From: Nitrospirota bacterium
GTDB lineage: Bacteria > NPL-UPA2 > JAADIA01
Length of the DNA: 9,390 nucleotides
NCBI GenBank assembly: GCA_013151555.1
Contig: JAADIA010000032.1
Location: 1 to 9,390, forward strand
Direction of reading: 5' to 3'
Part shown: positions 1 through 5,880 of the stretch, one piece after another
Numbering within the stretch: position 1 is the stretch's first letter
Layout of the letters: the number at the start of each line of letters is the position of its first letter
Program-made: the position numbers and the translations under genes
Notes under the pieces: model-generated
Databases searched by the model: none
Seen by the model: only the letters and a program-made list of their open reading frames with translations
What the model was told of the DNA's origin: nothing

Positions 1-275
1 TACTTAGCTGTAAAGGGCAAAAGGGCAAGCTGTCTGGCCCTTTTGACAGCTGTTGTCAGTTGCCTTTGATGCTTAGCACAATTACCAGATATCCGCCGGG
101 GGAGAATCTTTCCCCGCTCAGTAATATAGGTCTGAAGTCTGCTAACCACTTTAAAATCTATATCATTTATCTTACCCCGGCAGAACTTGCAAGGTCGCTT
201 CCTTTTGACAAGAGCTCCTTTTGCATCTCTCCGTTTTTTGTTGCCGCGTCCACTTTCTTTCCTTCCCATACCCAT
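1..275 (-). CDS. rpsR: 30S ribosomal protein S18, partial by the stop codon
   Basis: S18 is a small-subunit protein that pairs with S6 on the platform of the 30S subunit. The 91 readable residues cover essentially the whole protein: a basic N-terminus, the RPCKFC motif, the INDIDFK segment, GKILPRR, and a C-terminal [11 protein letters not shown] helix. Cys29, Cys32, Cys66 and His69 form a CxxC...CxxH set, the zinc-binding (C+) form of S18. The ATG at 275 is chosen because GGAGGGG lies 8 nt upstream; a second in-frame ATG at 269 would sit 14 nt away. The frame runs off the window with TA as the first two bases of the next codon, so the stop is probably TAA or TAG one base outside. It begins 3 nt after the ssb stop, so translational coupling is likely. 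Identification is secure. Confidence 0.96.
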   Translation of the reverse strand, partial: MGMGRKESGRGNKKRRDAKGALVKRKRPCKFCRGKINDIDFKVVSRLQTYITERGKILPRRISGNCAKHQRQLTTAVKRARQLALLPFTAK

Positions 276-278
276 AAA

Positions 279-699
279 CTATTCCCCTCCTGAGGAAACC
301 GTTCCTTCTTCTACTCCCTCGTCCCCTTCTTCTCGATTAACTTCTCTCTCTTCAACCGGCTTACCCATTTTGTCCAAGAACTGCACTCTCCTGGCTACTA
401 CCTCTAAGGTGTTTCTCTTTGTTCCATCTTCTGCTTCCCAGCTGCGACTCTGGAGTCTTCCCTCTACAAAAATTGCACTTCCTTTATTCAGATATTGACT
501 ACAATTCTCTGCCTGTTTTCCCCAAACTACTATCCGAACAAAACAGACCTCTTCCCTCCTTTCTCCCGCTTGAGTGAGTAGTAAAAACCCGGCTGGTGGC
601 TAAACCCAGATTAGCTACTGCCTTTCCGCTAGGTACATAACGTAGCTCCGGATCCCTGGTCAACCGCCCAATCAAAAAGACTTGATTTAAATTGGCCAT
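279..699 (-). pseudogene. ssb: Single-stranded DNA-binding protein, reading frame broken by a small duplication
   Basis: SSB coats single-stranded DNA in replication, recombination and repair. Codons 1-41 from the ATG at 699 (AAGGAGG 8 nt upstream) read [20 protein letters not shown] and continue through [18 protein letters not shown], the canonical start of the OB fold. The frame then runs to a premature stop at 499, giving only 66 residues. The rest of the OB fold ([20 protein letters not shown], then YLNKGSAIFVEGRLQSRSW and RRVQFLDKMGKP) continues in another frame to TAG at 281-279. On the minus strand the junction is ACTC repeated twice in tandem (572-579). Removing one copy restores a 138-residue SSB that aligns without gaps to the usual family pattern. 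The repaired protein has an acidic tail ending in SSGGE, without a DDDIPF-like tip. The gene sits between rpsF and rpsR as in many bacteria. Because SSB is essential, the break may be an assembly error, or a second ssb may exist elsewhere. Confidence 0.9.
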
Positions 700-743
700 T
701 ATCTTTGCCTCCTTCCCTTATAAAACTTAGGCCGCCTGCTGTC

Positions 744-1034
744 TCAAGCATCCTTGCGACGCAAAATCAGATGCCGCAAAACGGAGTCATTCAACCGATA
801 GGATTTCTCTAATTCCCGGATAGCCTTCTGTTTCGCCTGGAAATTCACCACAAAGTAAAAGCCTTCTTTCTTTCCCTTGACCTCATAAGCTAAATTTTTC
901 TTTCCCCAACTTTCCCTCTTTCCCACCGTTCCCTCACTCTTACTGATAACTCCTTCCACTCCCACGATAGCTTTTTCCACTTCATCCTGTGTCAACTTAG
1001 CATCAATAACAAAAAACCCTTCATAGTCAGCCAT
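744..1034 (-). CDS. rpsF: 30S ribosomal protein S6
   Basis: S6 is a small ferredoxin-like protein that binds S18 and 16S rRNA on the platform of the small subunit. The 96-residue product starts MADYEGFFVID (first beta strand). It has the EGFYFVVNFQAKQKAIRELE segment and ends SVLRHLILRRKDA, all standard for the family in order and length. An in-frame TTG at 1040 is rejected as start: GGGAGGG at 1044-1050 is 9 nt from the ATG at 1034 but only 3 nt from that TTG. It is followed 44 nt later by ssb and then rpsR, the usual S6-SSB-S18 cluster. No strong promoter was recognised in the 104 nt separating it from hppA. Confidence 0.95.
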   Translation of the reverse strand: MADYEGFFVIDAKLTQDEVEKAIVGVEGVISKSEGTVGKRESWGKKNLAYEVKGKKEGFYFVVNFQAKQKAIRELEKSYRLNDSVLRHLILRRKDA

Positions 1035-1138
1035 TTTCAATTACCCTCCCGGTACTGTTACTTATTTACCTGTATTCTCCTTTTCAACATCCCTCTAATC
1101 CGTACCCCGATAAACCGGTTACCGAAGTAAAAAAAGAT
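1035..1138. other. hppA-rpsF intergenic gap
   Basis: This 104-nt gap holds the rpsF ribosome binding site (GGGAGGG, 1044-1050). On the minus strand, directly after the hppA stop, there is a run of seven T. ACCGGTT (1114-1120) and AACCGGT (1146-1152) are complementary 7-mers flanking that T-run, but the loop is about 25 nt and the T-run lies inside it, so this is not a standard terminator. I saw no confident promoter. Confidence 0.4.
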
Positions 1139-3151
1139 CTAAAACAACCGGTCAATAAAGGCGAGAAAAGCAGGATGGAACTTCACCATCAAGGGAGCAA
1201 AAACAAGGGAAATGACCGCCATTAACTTAAGGAGAATGTTAAGAGAGGGACCCGCTGTATCTTTGAAGGGATCCCCCACCGTATCCCCGGTTATGGCAGC
1301 TGCATGTGTAGGCGTTCCCTTCCCCCCCAAATTCCCGGACTCAATAAATTTCTTGGCATTGTCCCAGGCAGCCCCGGAATTAGCCAGAAAGAGAGCCAGA
1401 GGAACTCCGGTGACCAAAGAACCGGCCAACATCCCTCCCAGAGCATCTTTGCCCACGAAACCGCCGACAAAGAGGGGAATAATTACCGCTAACAGTCCGG
1501 GAACAACCATTTCCCGAAGAGCTGTAGCTGTAGTAATATCCACGCACTTGGCATACTCCGGTTTGGCCTTCCCTTCCATCAACCCGGGAATCTCCCGGAA
1601 TTGTCTCCTTACTTCCCTTACTACCTGAAAGGCTGCTTTGCCTACTGCTCTCAGGGTAGAGGAAACAAAAATGAAAGGAATCACGCCCCCTACGAAAAGA
1701 CCGGCAATCACCCTGGCCTGCATGATATCTATAACCTGCATATTGGCCGCTTTGATGTAAGCCGAGAAGAGAGCCAAAGCCGTGAGGGCAGCCGAGCCGA
1801 TGGCAAATCCCTTGGCAATGGCCGCCGTCGTATTTCCGGCAGCGTCCAGGGAATCAGTAACCTTTCGGACATCCTCTCCCAGATGAGCCATCTCGGCAAT
1901 CCCTCCCGCATTATCGGCAATGGGACCATAGGCATCTACAGAAAGCACTATCCCGGTGATAGAAAGCATTCCGATAGCAGCTAAGGCAATGCCATAAAAA
2001 CCCCCGAAGTGGTAAGCTATCATAATGGCGATAGCAATAGCTACCATGGGCAGGACAGTGCTGCGCATCCCGATGGCAACCCCCTGAATAATATTCGTAG
2101 CCGCTCCCGTCTGGGAGGATTCGGCAAGAAGGACAGTGGATTTCCCGGTAGTATAATATTCTGCCACAAAACCAATAATTAATCCCGCTAAAAGACCCGA
2201 GAGAAGAGCATAGAAGGCTCCTAAATCCCCATACCAAAATTTGATGATGAGGAATGAGCCAATAATGAGAAAGAGAGCGCTGGCAATAGTTCCCTGACGC
2301 AGAGCTTTCTGGACATTAGCCCCTTCCCCGGTCCGCACAAAGAAGATTCCTATAATAGAGGCGATTATTCCCATAGAACCTAAAAGAAGAGCCAGGAGGA
2401 TACCATTCTTGTTCAAGCTGGCTGCAGCAATGACGATAGCCGAGATAAATGCTCCCACATAGGACTCATAAAGATCAGCTCCCATACCGGCCACATCTCC
2501 GACATTATCCCCGACATTATCGGCAATAACGGCAGGATTGCGGGGATCATCTTCAGGGATTCCGGTTTCCACCTTACCGACCAGGTCGGCACCTATGTCA
2601 GCGGCTTTGGTATAGATACCTCCTCCCACCCTGGCGAAGATAGCCACGGAACTGGCTCCCAGACTGAAGCCAACGATAACCTTAGCAGCTTCGAACATAC
2701 CATCCGCGCGGGCAAAGAAATAGTAGAGGCCTGATAGAAAAAATAGCCCTATGCCCACTACCAGCATTCCCATCACCGCCCCTCCGGAAAAGGCTGTGCC
2801 CAAGGCCTCGTTGAAACTCCTTGTGGCCGCCTGAGCTGTCCGGGAGCTATCCCGGGTAGCTACCTTCATTCCCAGAAAACCGGCTGCCATGGAACCTACA
2901 GCTCCAAAGATATAGGCAATGGCTGTTTTCGCATCTATCCCCCACCATAAGGCAATGGTTAAAGCTAACATAAAAATGAGGATAACACTATATTCCCTCT
3001 TTAAAAAAGCCATAGCTCCTTCATGCACGGCCTCCGAAATAGCCAGCATTGCAGGTGTACCCTTATCTTTTCTCGCTACCCGAATTGCCAGGAATGCCGC
3101 AAAAGCTAACGCCACTAAGCCGAACAAACCGCTCATGATTACAACTTGCAA
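1139..3151 (-). CDS. hppA: Membrane-bound pyrophosphatase, predicted K+-dependent Na+ pump
   Basis: This integral membrane enzyme hydrolyses pyrophosphate and uses the energy to pump Na+ and/or H+ across the cytoplasmic membrane. The 670-residue product is full length, with about 16 hydrophobic segments. The substrate motifs are [19 protein letters not shown] (about 201-219), [12 protein letters not shown] (about 406-417) and [17 protein letters not shown] (about 622-638). After GNTT (439-442) the residue is Ala443, with Ala446 three further on; K+-independent enzymes have Lys at the first site, so K+ dependence is inferred. In ADLYES the Glu229 lies three residues after Asp226, the Thermotoga-like arrangement of Na+ pumps, not the four-residue-shifted Glu of plant H+ enzymes. 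The start is TTG at 3151: GGGAGGAG is 5 nt upstream, whereas the ATG at 3136 is 20 nt away and an in-frame TTG at 3184 lies upstream of that site. It lies between pth and rpsF in the translation cluster. The family is certain; the ion specificity is inferred. Confidence 0.96.
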   Translation of the reverse strand: MQVVIMSGLFGLVALAFAAFLAIRVARKDKGTPAMLAISEAVHEGAMAFLKREYSVILIFMLALTIALWWGIDAKTAIAYIFGAVGSMAAGFLGMKVATRDSSRTAQAATRSFNEALGTAFSGGAVMGMLVVGIGLFFLSGLYYFFARADGMFEAAKVIVGFSLGASSVAIFARVGGGIYTKAADIGADLVGKVETGIPEDDPRNPAVIADNVGDNVGDVAGMGADLYESYVGAFISAIVIAAASLNKNGILLALLLGSMGIIASIIGIFFVRTGEGANVQKALRQGTIASALFLIIGSFLIIKFWYGDLGAFYALLSGLLAGLIIGFVAEYYTTGKSTVLLAESSQTGAATNIIQGVAIGMRSTVLPMVAIAIAIMIAYHFGGFYGIALAAIGMLSITGIVLSVDAYGPIADNAGGIAEMAHLGEDVRKVTDSLDAAGNTTAAIAKGFAIGSAALTALALFSAYIKAANMQVIDIMQARVIAGLFVGGVIPFIFVSSTLRAVGKAAFQVVREVRRQFREIPGLMEGKAKPEYAKCVDITTATALREMVVPGLLAVIIPLFVGGFVGKDALGGMLAGSLVTGVPLALFLANSGAAWDNAKKFIESGNLGGKGTPTHAAAITGDTVGDPFKDTAGPSLNILLKLMAVISLVFAPLMVKFHPAFLAFIDRLF

Positions 3152-3156
3152 TTTAT

Positions 3157-3164
3157 CTCCTCCC
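3157..3164 (-). promoter_or_regulatory. Ribosome binding site that fixes the hppA TTG start
   Basis: GGGAGGAG on the minus strand is the only strong Shine-Dalgarno match near the hppA start. It lies 5 nt before TTG at 3151 and argues against starting at TTG 3184 or ATG 3136. A TTG start combined with a strong site suggests moderated initiation. Confidence 0.7.
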
Positions 3165-3205
3165 TTGTTAAATGTACTGTTCAACCTAAACCGCGAATTA
3201 GGCCG

Positions 3206-3234
3206 ATTATTACAGACATCAGATTAAATCCAAA
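3206..3234 (-). promoter_or_regulatory. Possible hppA promoter (extended -10)
   Basis: On the minus strand TGT-AATAAT (3206-3214) resembles an extended -10 box, with weak TTGGAT or TTTGGA about 16-17 nt upstream inside the repeat-rich segment. Transcription would start near 3199, about 48 nt before the TTG start. The -35 match is poor, so this is a weak candidate for an internal promoter serving hppA. Confidence 0.25.
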
Positions 3235-3290
3235 ATCCAAATTTCAAAATCCAAGGTCATTTGGGTTTTGGGTTTTGTCGTTTCGCCTAT
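3223..3290. repeat. Short degenerate repeat with hairpin at the pth 3' end
   Basis: The plus strand carries repeated AAATCCAAAATCC-like units (3226-3254), then the mirror-type run TTTGGGTTTTGGGTTTTG (3260-3276 region). AAAATCCAA (3246-3254) and TTGGGTTTT (3261-3269) can pair as a 9-bp stem with one G-T pair around the loop GGTCAT. On the minus strand the pth stop (3246-3244) lies beside this stem and no T-run follows, so it is not a textbook terminator. The low-complexity 6-8 nt periodicity is unlike the adjacent coding sequence and suggests a dispersed intergenic repeat element. Confidence 0.55.
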
Positions 3291-3852
3291 TTGATCTATT
3301 GTATTTATTCATGGCATTGGCAACTCCTTCTTTAATAAGGCATTGTACCGCCTCCGCTGCCTCAGCCACCACCCGGTCAACTATTATTCGTTCCTCTTCA
3401 TCAAACTTCTTCAAGACATAGTCAGCTAACCGACTATCTCTCCCTTTCCCCTTTATTCCTATCCGAAGGCGAGGAAAATCCTCCCTTCCCAGACAAGAGA
3501 TAATTGATTCTATCCCTCGATGCCCGCCGGCCCCGCCCCGGGAACGAATGCGGAGGCAACCTACTTCCAGATCGGCATCGTCATAGATAACCAGCAGGTC
3601 CTCAGGGAGTACCCGGTAGTAACAAAGGAAAGAGCTAACCGCATGACCGCTTTTGTTCATATAGGCAAGGGGTTTAGCCAGAATTACTTTCTCCCCCTCA
3701 ACATTCCCCTGACCGAAAAGGGAAGCATGAGCCCTCTTCCTGACGTCAATGTAGAGAAGCTCAGCGAGTTTGTCAATTATTCTAAAGCCGATATTATGGC
3801 GTGTTTCTTCGAATCTCTTTCCCGGGTTACCCAGTCCGAAAATAAGTTTCAT
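3244..3852 (-). CDS. pth: Peptidyl-tRNA hydrolase (Pth family)
   Basis: Pth cleaves the ester bond of peptidyl-tRNAs released from stalled ribosomes, recycling tRNA in the cytoplasm. The 202-residue product begins MKLIFGLGNPG. It has Asn9, the catalytic His19 in TRHNIGF, Asn66 in AYMNKSG, the acidic pair Asp91-Asp92 in IYDDADLE, and the GGAGGHRGIESII loop. In that loop Arg112 replaces the Asn of E. coli (GGHNG). FPRLRIGI and DYVLKKF follow as expected. An open frame continues upstream to 3906, but the ATG at 3852 gives the conserved N-terminus and lies 4 nt after the rplY stop; with little visible Shine-Dalgarno sequence, coupling to rplY is likely. The last dozen residues (NDKTQNPNDLGF) are encoded by the repeat at 3223-3290 and are probably a dispensable extension. 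Confidence 0.96.
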   Translation of the reverse strand: MKLIFGLGNPGKRFEETRHNIGFRIIDKLAELLYIDVRKRAHASLFGQGNVEGEKVILAKPLAYMNKSGHAVSSFLCYYRVLPEDLLVIYDDADLEVGCLRIRSRGGAGGHRGIESIISCLGREDFPRLRIGIKGKGRDSRLADYVLKKFDEEERIIVDRVVAEAAEAVQCLIKEGVANAMNKYNRSNRRNDKTQNPNDLGF

Positions 3853-3856
3853 AGTT

Positions 3857-4570
3857 TTATTTCTTTGGCGCTTTCTTCTCGCTTCCCTCCTCCTTTCGCT
3901 CTTCACTCTTGCTTGCTTTCCCTTCTTCTACACTCTCTTCTTTCTCCTTCCCGCCAATCCGCTCCGGCTCAGCCGCCTTTTCCTCCGCTACCTCTTCTCC
4001 CTCCTTGACCACCGTAGGCGGAACCACAGAGAGGATTGTTTGCTCCCCCTCGGTAAGGATATTTATCCCCTCCCCCAGCTTTAAATCTTTAACATGAACA
4101 GTATCTCCGATATTCAAAGCCGTAATATCCACCTCAATCCTATCGGGTATCTGAGTAGGCAAACACTCTACCTCTACCTGCCACAGAATATGTTCCAGGA
4201 TACCGCCCTTCTTAACTCCCAGGGATTCTCCCGTAACCACCACCGCAACGGATACCGTTATCTTGTCCCGTAAAGAGATACGATAGAAATCAACGTGAAG
4301 CAACTTGTCCGTTACCGGATGGTATTGAACATCCTTGACCAGAGCGAGAATCTCACTTCCGTCCTTATCCAAATTAAGACTGATAATAACGTTCTGCCCC
4401 GTAGCCAATCCGACAACCTTGGCAAACTCCTTTTCCATCACCTCTAAAGTTAAGGGATTCTCCTTTCTTCCATAAACTATAGCGGGAACCCTCCCCTGCC
4501 GGCGCAACCTTCTGGAGATTCCTGTACCTGTCTCATTTCTAACCTTAGCATCTAACAATATCTGTTGCAT
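3857..4570 (-). CDS. rplY: 50S ribosomal protein L25 (general stress protein Ctc type)
   Basis: This 5S rRNA-binding protein has the long two-domain L25/TL5/Ctc architecture. The L25 domain is residues 1-90 (GTGISRRLRRQGRVPAIVYG, then LLHVDFYRISL). The C-terminal beta domain is about 91-180 (GGILEHILWQVEVECLPTQI, then IPDRIEVDI and LKLGEGINIL). From about residue 185 onward the tail is rich in Glu, Lys, Ser and Ala, presumably disordered; such charged tails are common but vary in length. The product is 237 residues from ATG 4570, with GGAGG 5 nt upstream. The in-frame GTG at 4582 overlaps that GGAGG and is rejected. It precedes pth by 4 nt, a frequent pairing, and follows prs after a repeat-filled gap of 92 nt. 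Confidence 0.95.
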   Translation of the reverse strand: MQQILLDAKVRNETGTGISRRLRRQGRVPAIVYGRKENPLTLEVMEKEFAKVVGLATGQNVIISLNLDKDGSEILALVKDVQYHPVTDKLLHVDFYRISLRDKITVSVAVVVTGESLGVKKGGILEHILWQVEVECLPTQIPDRIEVDITALNIGDTVHVKDLKLGEGINILTEGEQTILSVVPPTVVKEGEEVAEEKAAEPERIGGKEKEESVEEGKASKSEERKEEGSEKKAPKK

Positions 4571-4585
4571 ATTTACCTCCACAAA

Positions 4586-4657
4586 CAGAATTAAGTGGTA
4601 AGTTGTAAGAATTAAGTTTTTCTTAATACTTAATCCCTAATCCTTATTTCTTAATCC
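4586..4657. repeat. AT-rich periodic repeats and hairpin between prs and rplY
   Basis: GAATTAAG occurs at 4588-4595 and 4609-4616. CTTAATCC occurs at 4629-4636 and 4650-4657, with CTAATCC between (4637-4643). AAGAATTAAG (4607-4616) can pair with CTTAATACTT (4622-4631) around a T5 loop, 9 of 10 pairs matching. No T-run follows on the minus strand, so read-through from prs to rplY is plausible. The segment is non-coding and resembles a dispersed or slippage-generated intergenic repeat. Confidence 0.5.
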
Positions 4658-4662
4658 TTTTT

Positions 4663-5601
4663 TTAAACAAAGAGTGAACTAACGGAAGTCTCGCTATGAA
4701 TCCTGTTGATAGACTCTCCCAATAACTTCGCTACGGAGAGCACCTTTATCTTGCCGTCCCGGCTCTCAGGGAAAGGGATGGTATTAGTCACCACTATTTC
4801 CTTAATTAAGGACCTTTTCAAGCGCTTAACGGCCGAGCCGGAAAAGACCGGATGGGTACAGCAAACATAGGTTTCCAGAGCACCTTTCTTCTTCAATACC
4901 CTGGCTGCCTCGATAACGCTCCCTCCCGTATCCACCATGTCATCAACCAGAATAACCCTTTTATTCTTTACCTTCCCGACCACGTTGAAGACTTTAGCCA
5001 CCCCGGGACGAGGACGGCGTTTATCGATTATAGCTAAAGATGCCTTCAATCTCTTGGCAAAGGCAGCTGACCGTTCCACTGCTCCTGGATCGGGAGCAAC
5101 GATAACCACATCCTTCAGCTTCTTTTTCCGGAAATAGTCAATGAGGACAGGAGCAGCGAAGAGGTGATCAACAGGAATATCAAAGAATCCTTGAATCTGA
5201 CCGACATGAAGGTCCGTAACCAACACCCGGTCAGCGCCAGCTACGGCGATTAAATTGGCTACTAATTTAGCTGTTATAGGCACTCGAGGCTGAACTTTCC
5301 TGTCCTGCCGGCCATATCCATAGTAAGGGATAACCGCCGTTATCCTTTGGGCCGAGGCTCGCCGGAGGGCATCAATCATCACTAATAGCTCCATTAGATT
5401 TCTATTTACAGGAGGACAGGTAGATTGAACAACAAAGGCATCCGCTCCCCGGGTATTTTCCTTTACCTCTACTCTTATCTCGCTATCGGGAAAAGAGGTT
5501 ACCTCAGCCTTACTCAAGGGTTTCTTGAGATACCGACATATCTCCAGAGCTAACTTAGGATTAGCATTCCCGGCAAAAATTTTCAATTCCCCACTGGGCA
5601 T
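4663..5601 (-). CDS. prs: Ribose-phosphate pyrophosphokinase (PRPP synthase)
   Basis: Prs transfers pyrophosphate from ATP to ribose 5-phosphate to make PRPP, the precursor of purines, pyrimidines, NAD, histidine and tryptophan. The 312-residue class I enzyme starts with KIFAGNANPKLA and has FPDSEIRVEV (37-46). The ATP-binding YYGYGRQDRK is at 93-102, and TDLHVGQIQGFF with His132 at 129-140. PDPGAVERS (170-178) takes the place of the commoner PDxGGxxRA. The PRPP-binding VILVDDMVDTGGS is at 216-228, and the C-terminus is IHSETSVSSLF. The ATG at 5601 has GGAGG 8 nt upstream. Only 14 nt separate the mature tRNA-Gln 3' end from this ATG, so prs is probably transcribed with the tRNA and freed by tRNA processing. 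No independent prs promoter fits the gap. Confidence 0.97.
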   Translation of the reverse strand: MPSGELKIFAGNANPKLALEICRYLKKPLSKAEVTSFPDSEIRVEVKENTRGADAFVVQSTCPPVNRNLMELLVMIDALRRASAQRITAVIPYYGYGRQDRKVQPRVPITAKLVANLIAVAGADRVLVTDLHVGQIQGFFDIPVDHLFAAPVLIDYFRKKKLKDVVIVAPDPGAVERSAAFAKRLKASLAIIDKRRPRPGVAKVFNVVGKVKNKRVILVDDMVDTGGSVIEAARVLKKKGALETYVCCTHPVFSGSAVKRLKRSLIKEIVVTNTIPFPESRDGKIKVLSVAKLLGESINRIHSETSVSSLFV

Positions 5602-5615
5602 CTATATATCCTCCA

Positions 5616-5687
5616 CTGCTCGGCCAGGGCTTGAACCTGGTATGCCAGATCCAAAATCTGGTGTGTTACCAATTACACCACCGAGCA
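5616..5687 (-). tRNA. tRNA-Gln (anticodon UUG)
   Basis: The 72-nt minus-strand sequence folds as a full cloverleaf: acceptor TGCTCGG with CCGAGCA, D stem GTG with CAC, anticodon stem CCAGA with TCTGG around loop TTTTGGA (anticodon TTG), a 4-nt variable region CATA, and T arm CCAGG with CCTGG around TTCAAGC. The weak U1-A72 pair and discriminator G73 are glutamine identity features. CCA is not encoded (TGG follows), so 3' processing plus CCA addition is expected. The prs ribosome binding site begins almost immediately after the 3' end. Confidence 0.97.
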
Positions 5688-5726
5688 CCAAAACAGTTCG
5701 TTTCACTCACTCATTAGCCGCCTTAG

Positions 5727-5755
5727 ATTATAGATAAAATCCTTCCCTGACGGAA
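5727..5755 (-). promoter_or_regulatory. Likely promoter of the tRNA-Gln-prs transcript
   Basis: A perfect TATAAT lies on the minus strand at 5732-5727, with TTCCGT 17 nt upstream as a weak -35. Initiation would fall near 5720, giving a tRNA 5' leader of about 33 nt. CTAAGGCGGC follows the -10 box, somewhat GC-rich as in stable-RNA promoters. This is the best promoter visible for the leftward genes. Confidence 0.5.
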
Positions 5756-5822
5756 AAGATTTCCCGCCTGAAGGCCCTCTCTCGTTCACTACTTGCAACA
5801 AGATAACATAAAGAGGAGATAA

Positions 5823-5876
5823 GTGTCAAGATTTTTGTTGACAGCCCCAAGGAAGAAGTTTATCATAAACTTATGA
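5823..5876 (+). CDS. Possible 17-codon leader peptide ahead of nfeD
   Basis: A GTG at 5823 is preceded by GAGGAG (5813-5818) and opens a 17-codon frame reading V/M-SRFLLTAPRKKFIINL. Its TGA stop at 5874-5876 overlaps the nfeD ATG as ATGA. The arrangement would allow translational coupling into nfeD, which has no Shine-Dalgarno sequence of its own at normal spacing. It is only meaningful if transcription starts upstream of about 5810; the promoter at 5838-5866 would exclude it. It could easily be chance. Confidence 0.2.
   Translation: MSRFLLTAPRKKFIINL
5838..5866 (+). promoter_or_regulatory. Near-consensus sigma70 promoter for the nfeD-floA operon
   Basis: TTGACA (5838-5843), a 17-nt spacer and TATCAT (5861-5866, five of six matches) form an almost ideal promoter. 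The expected transcription start, 6-7 nt after the -10 box, is 5872-5874, at the nfeD ATG (5873). That predicts a leaderless mRNA and explains the lack of a ribosome binding site. Confidence 0.65.
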
Positions 5877-5880
5877 TAAA
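5859..5880. promoter_or_regulatory. Palindrome over the -10 box and nfeD start codon, possible operator
   Basis: TTTATCATAA (5859-5868) and TTATGATAAA (5871-5880) are perfect 10-bp inverted arms separated by AC. An overlapping perfect inverted repeat pairs AAGTTTAT (5856-5863) with ATAAACTT (5865-5872) around one C. Two overlapping dyads on the -10 box and ATG suit a repressor site, or an RNA hairpin hiding the start codon if the transcript begins further upstream. Confidence 0.5.

Larger units (their letters stand above)
5688..5872. other. Divergent intergenic regulatory region
   Basis: These 185 nt separate the leftward tRNA-prs cluster from the rightward nfeD-floA operon. They contain the leftward -10 box (5727-5732) and the rightward promoter (5838-5866) with its palindrome. 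A small inverted repeat GCCT-GA-AGGC (5766-5775) lies between the promoters, along with the purine-rich GAGGAG at 5813-5818. The -35 elements of the two promoters are about 80 nt apart. Confidence 0.6.

Noticed and set aside
187-498. Plus-strand open frame of 103 codons opposite ssb.
   Set aside because: It is the antisense shadow of the ssb coding region, with no ribosome binding site and low-complexity Ser/Pro/Leu composition.
499-699. A genuine 66-residue short SSB-like protein.
   Set aside because: The remainder of the OB fold follows directly in another frame with full conservation, so this is a frameshift, not a short gene.
1114-1152. Complementary ACCGGTT and AACCGGT arms around a T-run after the hppA stop, as a terminator.
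   Set aside because: The loop is about 25 nt and the T-run lies inside it instead of after the stem, so it does not fit intrinsic termination.
1212-1984. Several plus-strand open frames opposite hppA.
   Set aside because: They are antisense to a fully conserved pyrophosphatase and have no supporting start signals.
3152-3184. TTG start of hppA at 3184.
   Set aside because: It lies upstream of the only strong ribosome binding site (3157-3164), which serves the TTG at 3151.
3223-3290. Repeat cluster as a CRISPR array.
   Set aside because: Units are 6-9 nt, degenerate and without unique spacers of constant length; no cas genes are present.
3853-3906. Longer pth start at 3906 with an Arg/Lys-rich N-terminal extension.
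   Set aside because: The extension lies over the rplY tail in another frame, and the conserved family start MKLIFGLGNPG begins exactly at ATG 3852.
4571-4582. GTG start of rplY at 4582.
   Set aside because: The GTG overlaps the GGAGG that serves the ATG at 4570.
4607-4631. Stem-loop after prs as an intrinsic terminator.
   Set aside because: It is AT-rich with one mismatch and is not followed by a T-run on the minus strand.
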